Source: Mucilaginibacter pineti
Lineage (GTDB): Bacteria > Bacteroidota > Bacteroidia > Sphingobacteriales > Sphingobacteriaceae
Reading direction: 5' to 3'
NCBI RefSeq assembly: GCF_900101875.1
Contig: NZ_FNAI01000007.1
Location: 124,001 to 188,000, forward strand
DNA: 64,000 nucleotides
The number at the start of each line of letters is the position of its first letter. The stretch's first letter is position 1. The position numbers and the translations under genes are program-made. The notes beneath the pieces were generated by a model. It was not told the origin of the DNA and searched no databases. It saw nothing but the letters and a program-made list of their open reading frames with translations. Positions 58,730-64,000 of the stretch are shown here, one piece after another.

Positions 58730-59971
58730 TTACCTAAGCATCCTCATAATTATTTCGGTAGCGCCAATGTTTTCCTCCACATATTCACGGACTTTTTTGC
58801 TGGTGATATTGTAAAAAGCTTCGTCGGTAACCAGTATATCAACAATGCCTTTTAGCTGGGCCTCATTGGTAATGCTAAAGCCAGCTTTTATGGAAATGAG
58901 TTCGCGAGCTTCGTTAAATTTCTGGTAATTGGGGCCAAAGATCACCGGCAAACCAAAAGCCGCAGCCTCCAGCGTGTTGTGAATGCCTACTCCAAACCCA
59001 CCGCCTATGTAAGCGATATCGCCGTAGGCATACAGGGATGAAAGCATACCAATGTTGTCGATGATCAGTGTTCTGAGTTCTGAGGTGTGAGGTCTGAGAT
59101 CCCCATTTTGAATTTTGAATTTTGAATTTTGAATTAGTTCAGAGTACCGCAAGGTAGAATCCTTTGGTAGTAAATTCAGCAAGTTGTTTATTTTTTCTTC
59201 GCCTATTTCATGCGGGGCAAAGATGAATTTCCAGTCGGGGTATAATGCGGGTAGGGTAGTCAGCAGGGTTTCATCCTGCGGCCAGGTACTGCCGGCTATA
59301 AATAGTTTTTGGCCGTTCTTGAACGCTGCTATGCCGGGTATTTCTTTTGGTTGCTGCGCGTTGGCCCAAACCCGGTCAAACCGGGTATCGCCGCTTACAG
59401 TTGCATTGGTTATACCTATGTTTTGCAGCAGTTGCTTTGATTGCTCGTCCTGTAAAAAAAAGTGGGTAACAAAGCTTAATATTTTACGGTTTAAGCACCC
59501 ATACCATTTAAAAAACACCTGCTTAGGCCTAAAAACACCTGAAATTATATACAGCGGAATTTGTCGTTTGTGGGCCTCGGTAAAATAGTGATACCAGTAC
59601 TCGTACTTGGTGAAAATAGCCATCTGAGGCTGTATCGCCTCTATAAATTTATGGGCGTTTTTGGCGGTATCAAGTGGAAGGTAGTACACGGCATCGGCAA
59701 GCGGCGTGTTTTTTCTTATCTCGTATCCCGAGGGTGAAAAAAAAGTAATCACTATTTTTTTACCGGGATGCAAGGCGCGCATGGCCTCTAAAATAGGGCG
59801 GCCCTGTTCAAATTCGCCAAGTGATGCAAAATGAAACCAAATACTATTGTTTAAACATGCAACGGTTTGGTTGTTACGGCCAGTTATCCATAGGCTTGCC
59901 TTCTGGTTAAAAAACGAGGCAATGTAAATGATAATGTAGTAAAACCGAAGCCCAATATTATATAATAACAT
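58730..59971 (-). CDS. waaA: 3-deoxy-D-manno-octulosonic acid transferase with repeat-derived insert
   Basis: 413 residues from ATG 59971. N-terminal membrane helix, GT-B fold with WFHFASLGEFEQGRPIL, IVITFFSPSGYEI, AGSTWPQDETLL and the C-terminal DNIGMLSSLYAYGDIAYIGG plus HNTLEAAAFGLPVIFGPN. It adds Kdo to lipid A precursors at the inner membrane. The linker before DNIGML (about residues 279-303) is encoded by a tandem-repeat DNA tract: four ATTTTGA heptamers and TTCTGAG/GTGTGAGGTCTGAG words, translated as QNSKFKIQNGDLRPHTSELR. This replaces the usual acidic linker and leaves the catalytic parts intact. Confidence 0.9.
   Translation of the reverse strand: MLLYNIGLRFYYIIIYIASFFNQKASLWITGRNNQTVACLNNSIWFHFASLGEFEQGRPILEAMRALHPGKKIVITFFSPSGYEIRKNTPLADAVYYLPLDTAKNAHKFIEAIQPQMAIFTKYEYWYHYFTEAHKRQIPLYIISGVFRPKQVFFKWYGCLNRKILSFVTHFFLQDEQSKQLLQNIGITNATVSGDTRFDRVWANAQQPKEIPGIAAFKNGQKLFIAGSTWPQDETLLTTLPALYPDWKFIFAPHEIGEEKINNLLNLLPKDSTLRYSELIQNSKFKIQNGDLRPHTSELRTLIIDNIGMLSSLYAYGDIAYIGGGFGVGIHNTLEAAAFGLPVIFGPNYQKFNEARELISIKAGFSITNEAQLKGIVDILVTDEAFYNITSKKVREYVEENIGATEIIMRMLR
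59068..59136. repeat. Heptamer repeat tract inside waaA
   Basis: 59105-59132 is four exact copies of ATTTTGA in tandem, followed by ATTA; 59071-59098 holds GTTCTGAG/GTGTGAG/GTCTGAG words of 6-8 bases. Such tracts are elsewhere intergenic in this window, but this one is inside a reading frame. Confidence 0.85.
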
Positions 59972-60031
59972 CAATTTTAAGTATGAATGATTATCTTAGC
60001 CGGGCATAAAAGTAATAACAATAATTAAGTT

Positions 60032-60166
60032 ATGATGTTATATATCCGGTTGCTGGTTAAAGAGGATAGTGCGGTGGATGGCCGGTTGCAAAGGAGTTTT
60101 AACCTATCAGACTATTTTAGCCATCATCAGGATTTATTCGCAACCATATTTTATACACTTAATTAA
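60032..60166 (+). CDS. Possible 44-residue ORF
   Basis: ATG-ATG start to TAA just before the UXS gene: MMLYIRLLVKEDSAVDGRLQ and an aromatic end. No recognised family and no clear promoter; may be chance. Listed because it ends only 17 bases before the UXS start. Confidence 0.22.
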   Translation: MMLYIRLLVKEDSAVDGRLQRSFNLSDYFSHHQDLFATIFYTLN

Positions 60167-60183
60167 AAAGCTAAATAATTAAC

Positions 60184-61173
60184 ATGCCAAACCGTAAACG
60201 AATATTGATCACCGGAGCGGCCGGCTTTCTGGGTTCGCATTTGAGCGACAGATTTATAAAGGAAGATTACCATGTAATTGGTATGGATAACCTTATTACC
60301 GGCGATCTGCGTAATATAGAACACCTGTTTAAGCTGGAAAACTTCGAATTTTATAACCACGATGTTTCTACATTTGTGCACGTTCCCGGCGATCTTGATT
60401 ACATCCTGCACTTTGCATCGCCGGCAAGTCCAATTGATTATTTGAAAATACCTATCCAAACGTTAAAAGTAGGATCATTAGGTACGCATAATTTACTTGG
60501 TTTGGCCCTGGCAAAAGGCGCAAGGATGCTTATAGCCTCTACATCTGAAGTTTACGGCGACCCGAACATTAATCCGCAACCCGAAGAATATTGGGGAAAT
60601 GTTAACCCGGTAGGCCCGCGTGGGGTTTATGATGAGGCAAAGCGTTTCCAGGAAGCTATTACTATGGCTTACCATACCTTCCACGGTTTAGAAACCCGCA
60701 TTGTGCGTATTTTTAACACCTACGGTCCGCGTATGCGGCTGAATGACGGTCGTGTGTTGCCTGCATTTATTGGCCAGGCGCTAAGGGGCGAATCATTAAC
60801 CATGTTTGGTGATGGCTCACAAACCCGTTCGTTTTGTTATGTTGATGATTTGGTTGAAGGGATTTACCGCCTATTGCACAGCGATTACGCGCAACCTATG
60901 AACATCGGTAATCCAGATGAAATTACCATAAAACAATTTGGCGAGGAGATCATTAAACTAACCGGTACCGATCAGGAATTAATAAGCCTGCCGTTGCCAA
61001 CAGATGATCCTAAGCAACGCCGCCCGGATATTACCAAAGCCAAAGCAATTTTAGGCTGGGAGCCCCAAATATCAAGGAGCGAAGGTTTAAAAATAACATT
61101 GGATTATTTTAAATCGCTGCCCGAGAAAGAGATTCACCACAAAGATTTTTCGTACTACAATAAAAACAGGTAA
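60184..61173 (+). CDS. UDP-glucuronate decarboxylase (UDP-xylose synthase)
   Basis: 329 residues of extended SDR fold: ILITGAAGFLGSHLSDRF, DNLITGDLRNIEHLF, HFASPASPIDYLK, STSEVYGDP, catalytic YDEAKRFQEA and GPRMRLNDGRVLPAFIGQAL, a combination typical of UXS. It converts UDP-glucuronate to UDP-xylose for surface polysaccharides. First of three nucleotide-sugar genes; galE follows after 45 bases. Confidence 0.9.
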   Translation: MPNRKRILITGAAGFLGSHLSDRFIKEDYHVIGMDNLITGDLRNIEHLFKLENFEFYNHDVSTFVHVPGDLDYILHFASPASPIDYLKIPIQTLKVGSLGTHNLLGLALAKGARMLIASTSEVYGDPNINPQPEEYWGNVNPVGPRGVYDEAKRFQEAITMAYHTFHGLETRIVRIFNTYGPRMRLNDGRVLPAFIGQALRGESLTMFGDGSQTRSFCYVDDLVEGIYRLLHSDYAQPMNIGNPDEITIKQFGEEIIKLTGTDQELISLPLPTDDPKQRRPDITKAKAILGWEPQISRSEGLKITLDYFKSLPEKEIHHKDFSYYNKNR

Positions 61174-61218
61174 AACGAGGTTTCTTTAAAGATTTGTACT
61201 TTATAATATACTACTGCA

Positions 61219-62238
61219 ATGAAAATATTAGTAACAGGGGGCTTGGGTTTTATAGGCTCCCATACTGTTGTTGAACTGGTAAATGCCGGTTACGAGCCTG
61301 TTATCGTTGATGATCTATCTAACTCCGATCCTAAAATATTAGATCAGTTGGCCAGGATCATAGGTTACAAACCTGTTTTTCATAAGCTTGATCTTTGTGA
61401 TGAGGCAGGTGTAAAGGCCCTGGCAATTGCCGAGCCTGATGTTGAAGGTATTATCCATTTCGCAGCCTTTAAGGCAGTTGGCGAATCGGTTGAGAAACCA
61501 TTAAAATATTACCGCAATAATTTTTACTCGCTTATAAATTTACTGGAAGCTTATTATGGCAAACCATTAAATTTTGTATTCTCATCAAGCTGTACGGTAT
61601 ACGGCCAGCCAGAAGTATTGCCGGTAACCGAGTCGGCTCCTATACAGCCGGCACAATCGCCGTATGGCAACACCAAGCAAATAGCCGAAGAAATACTAAG
61701 AGATATGGTAGCATCGGGTACCGACTATAAAGTTGTGGCCCTGCGTTATTTTAACCCGGTTGGCGCGCATGAAACAGCCCTTATTGGCGAGTTGCCTATA
61801 GGTGTGCCGCAAAACCTGGTGCCTTTTATAACCCAAACTGCCATTGGCAAACGCGAAAAAATTACCGTTTTTGGTAACGATTACGATACCCCGGATGGTA
61901 GCTGCGTGCGCGATTATATACATGTGGTTGATTTGGCAAAGGCACACGTTGCCGCGCTTAAATTAATGGAAAAGGATGAGTTTAAAGGTTACGATGTGTT
62001 TAATATCGGTACCGGCGAAGGCAATACCGTACTTGGTGTAATAAAAGCTTTTGAACGCGCAACAGGCGAAAAAGTAAACTATCAGATAGGTCCGCGCCGC
62101 GCAGGTGATGTGGAAAAAGTTTGGGGCGATGTAACAAAATCAACCAAAAAACTGGGCTGGAAAACTGAGCTTGGTCTTGAAGCCATGATGTCATCGGCCT
62201 GGGAGTGGGAAAAATATATTTCACAAAACCCTTTATAA
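61219..62238 (+). CDS. galE: UDP-glucose 4-epimerase
   Basis: 339 residues: ILVTGGLGFIGSHTVVELVN, DDLSNSDPKILDQL, HFAAFKAVGESVEKPLKYY, SSSCTVYG, catalytic YGNTK, RYFNPVGAHETALIGE and VRDYIHVVDLAKAH. Interconverts UDP-glucose and UDP-galactose. Full length. Followed by an inverted repeat and rfbB. Confidence 0.95.
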   Translation: MKILVTGGLGFIGSHTVVELVNAGYEPVIVDDLSNSDPKILDQLARIIGYKPVFHKLDLCDEAGVKALAIAEPDVEGIIHFAAFKAVGESVEKPLKYYRNNFYSLINLLEAYYGKPLNFVFSSSCTVYGQPEVLPVTESAPIQPAQSPYGNTKQIAEEILRDMVASGTDYKVVALRYFNPVGAHETALIGELPIGVPQNLVPFITQTAIGKREKITVFGNDYDTPDGSCVRDYIHVVDLAKAHVAALKLMEKDEFKGYDVFNIGTGEGNTVLGVIKAFERATGEKVNYQIGPRRAGDVEKVWGDVTKSTKKLGWKTELGLEAMMSSAWEWEKYISQNPL

Positions 62239-62268
62239 ATCAATTATAACGCGGATACTGCAAGTTTT

Positions 62269-62314
62269 TATCGAATTTCACGAATAGTGTTTAATTATTT
62301 CGTGGAATTCGATA
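62269..62314. repeat. Inverted repeat between galE and rfbB
   Basis: TATCGAATTTCACGAA (62269-62284) pairs with TTTCGTGGAATTCGATA (62298-62314), one mismatch/bulge. A TTTGATAAAATCCGTGTCTG word follows. No T tract, so a weak terminator at best. Confidence 0.6.
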
Positions 62315-62362
62315 ATTTCATATTTGATAAAATCCGTGTCTGTTTAATAAACCTATCAGCAA

Positions 62363-63415
62363 ATGCAAAAGATCATTATTACGGGTGGTGCAGGTTTTAT
62401 AGGATCACATGTGGTACGCCGCTTTGTGAAAACCTACCCTAATTATACCATTATCAATTTAGATAAGTTAACCTATGCAGGTAACCTCGAAAACTTAAGA
62501 GATATTGAAAACGAGCCTAATTATAGATTTGTAAAAGGCGACATTGTTGATCTTGAGTTTATTAACAAATTTTTTGAGGTTGAAAAACCCGACGCGGTGA
62601 TTCACCTGGCGGCAGAATCGCACGTGGATAGATCCATTGTTAGTCCGCTGGAGTTTGTGATGACTAATGTTGTTGGTACCGTTAATCTGCTAAATGCCGC
62701 CCGCGATACATGGAAGGGCAAGTACGACCAACATCGTTTTTACCATGTATCTACCGATGAGGTATACGGCAGCCTGGGCGAAGAGGGAATGTTTACCGAA
62801 GAAACCGCTTATGACCCGCATTCGCCGTACTCGGCATCAAAAGCCAGTTCAGATCATTTTGTGCGTGCTTACCAGGATACTTATGGGTTAAACGCTGTAA
62901 TATCAAACTGCTCAAACAACTATGGCTCATATCATTTTCCAGAAAAGCTGATACCGCTGGCCATTAATAATATTAAGCAAAACAAGCCTGTACCTGTATA
63001 CGGTAAAGGTGAAAATATACGCGATTGGCTTTGGGTGGAAGACCATGCAAGGGCTATTGACGTAATATTCCACAATGCTAAAGCCGGCCAAACCTATAAT
63101 ATTGGCGGCCATAACGAATGGAAAAACATTGACCTTATTAATTTGTTATGTACCATACTCGACAAGAAGCTGGGCAGGGATGCAGGTGAGTCGGCTAAGC
63201 TGATAACGTATGTTACAGACAGAGCCGGGCACGATTTGCGTTATGCCATTGATGCCACAAAGCTCAAAAATGAACTTGGTTGGGTGCCAAATATAACCTT
63301 TGAAGAAGGGCTCGAAAAAACTGTTGACTGGTATTTAGATAATGAAGCGTGGTTAGAGAATGTAACCTCGGGTCATTACCAGCAATATTATAACGAGCAG
63401 TATACTAACCGTTAA
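62363..63415 (+). CDS. rfbB: dTDP-glucose 4,6-dehydratase
   Basis: 350 residues: IIITGGAGFIGSHVVRRFV, NLDKLTYAGNLENLRDIE, HLAAESHVDRSI, the catalytic HVSTDEVYGSLGEEGMFTEE (Asp-Glu), YSASKASSDHFVRAY (YxxxK) and VYGKGENIRDWLWVEDHARA. It makes dTDP-4-keto-6-deoxyglucose, the entry to rhamnose and other deoxysugars. The rfbA/C/D partners are not in the window. Confidence 0.95.
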   Translation: MQKIIITGGAGFIGSHVVRRFVKTYPNYTIINLDKLTYAGNLENLRDIENEPNYRFVKGDIVDLEFINKFFEVEKPDAVIHLAAESHVDRSIVSPLEFVMTNVVGTVNLLNAARDTWKGKYDQHRFYHVSTDEVYGSLGEEGMFTEETAYDPHSPYSASKASSDHFVRAYQDTYGLNAVISNCSNNYGSYHFPEKLIPLAINNIKQNKPVPVYGKGENIRDWLWVEDHARAIDVIFHNAKAGQTYNIGGHNEWKNIDLINLLCTILDKKLGRDAGESAKLITYVTDRAGHDLRYAIDATKLKNELGWVPNITFEEGLEKTVDWYLDNEAWLENVTSGHYQQYYNEQYTNR

Positions 63416-63419
63416 TTAT

Positions 63420-64000
63420 ATGTTCGGATTTTTTACGAAGAAGAGAGAGAAGAGGGAGATTACTTTCAACTATGAATCGCTCATGGTTGATATGCACTCG
63501 CACGTGCTGCCTGGTATTGATGATGGCGCTCAAACGCCCGAAGAATCAATAGTATTAGTACGTAAAATGATAGCGCTGGGGATAAAGAAAATTATTGCTA
63601 CCCCGCATATCATGATTGATTATTACAAGAACACACCAGAAACCATTGGTAACGCACTTGAAATTCTAAAAGCCGAATTAAAAAAGGAAAATATCGATAT
63701 CCCCGTTGAAGCGGCTGCCGAGCACTACTTTGATGAAACATTTGAAGCCCGTGTAAATGAAGGCAAGTTGATGACAATGGGCGATAACTATGCGCTGTTT
63801 GAGTTTTCATTTATTAATAAACCGCCAAATGCCATCCCGGTAATTCAGCGCATGAATGATTTGGGCTACAAGCCAATCCTCGCGCATCCCGAAAGATATC
63901 CTTACATGGATCTGGAGCAGTATAAAAACCTGCATGGCTGGGGCTGTAACTTTCAGATGAATTCCATTGCCTTAACCGGCTATTACGGAAAAGATGCAAA
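63420..64000 (+). CDS. CpsB/YwqE-type PHP-domain tyrosine phosphatase, 5' part
   Basis: Open from ATG 63420 to the window edge (193 residues seen). MFGFFTKKREKREI, then the PHP metal motif VDMHSHVLPGIDDGA, KKIIATPHIMIDYYKN, VEAAAEHYFDETFE, and ILAHPERYPYMD, the characteristic order of CpsB/CapC/YwqE phosphatases. It dephosphorylates bacterial tyrosine kinases (Wzc/CapB) that control polysaccharide export. Its start is five bases after rfbB, so an exopolysaccharide operon probably continues to the right. Confidence 0.9.
   Translation, partial: MFGFFTKKREKREITFNYESLMVDMHSHVLPGIDDGAQTPEESIVLVRKMIALGIKKIIATPHIMIDYYKNTPETIGNALEILKAELKKENIDIPVEAAAEHYFDETFEARVNEGKLMTMGDNYALFEFSFINKPPNAIPVIQRMNDLGYKPILAHPERYPYMDLEQYKNLHGWGCNFQMNSIALTGYYGKDA

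Noticed and set aside
1..64000. tRNA, rRNA, riboswitch or known ncRNA genes
   Set aside because: No cloverleaf, rRNA segment or recognisable riboswitch motif was spotted while reading the intergenic regions; a covariance-model scan would be needed to be sure.

Overview
The window reads as chromosomal DNA of a Bacteroidota member of the Sphingobacteriaceae, closest in style to Mucilaginibacter or Pedobacter. The evidence is a SusC/SusD pair next to a Y_Y_Y/HTH regulator, GH144-type and GH43 enzymes, a flexixanthin-like carotenoid gene set, TAnnTTTG-type -7 promoter elements, few Shine-Dalgarno sequences, and intergenic repeat families of a kind I associate with that group. No rRNA, tRNA, CRISPR array, IS element or prophage was recognised. 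This assignment is inference from gene content.

Layout. 0-5.4 kb: end of an M28 peptidase, a LutB-like iron-sulfur protein, a RibD/DHFR-like reductase, a secreted GH43 enzyme, a DEAD-box helicase and a CBS-pair protein. 5.7-10.1 kb: an outer-membrane barrel with a phospholipase-A-like HxSNG...NR signature, then a DUF1080 protein, a GMC oxidoreductase and a Tat-lipoprotein small subunit that together suggest 3-keto-glycoside metabolism. 10.3-19.2 kb: mostly minus-strand housekeeping genes (phosphoribosyltransferase, RlmD, CreD with two small membrane proteins, TetR, a Rieske-like lipoprotein without His ligands, PheS, Kbl). 19.3-23.6 kb: DUF5686 protein, a small secreted protein with a broken signal peptide inside an inverted-repeat-bounded segment, and TrhO.

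23.7-38.6 kb is one polysaccharide utilisation locus: Y_Y_Y/HTH regulator, SusC, SusD, LamG lipoprotein, two GH144-like enzymes, a GH3 beta-glucosidase and an esterase-like hydrolase. GH144 plus GH3 points to beta-1,2-glucan as substrate. 39-49 kb holds a repeat-rich cytoplasmic protein, DUF2442, YebC, a threonine-dehydrogenase-type SDR, Asd, two tandem secreted paralogues, LysR, CrtD and PepP. An AT-rich two-gene insertion follows (49.2-51.0 kb): an ABC/OLD-like AAA ATPase followed one base later by a PIN-domain nuclease. It is the best candidate for an undescribed defence-type module.

51.1-60 kb: ferrochelatase, IspH, CrtW-like ketolase, CruF-like hydratase, a GT2 glycosyltransferase, two PlsC-type acyltransferases, an alpha/beta hydrolase and Kdo transferase WaaA. 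With CrtD at 46 kb these suggest a ketolated, glycosylated and acylated monocyclic carotenoid. WaaA carries a tandem heptamer tract inside its reading frame. 60-64 kb: nucleotide-sugar genes (UXS, GalE, RfbB) and the start of a CpsB/YwqE-type phosphatase, opening a capsule/exopolysaccharide locus that runs off the end.
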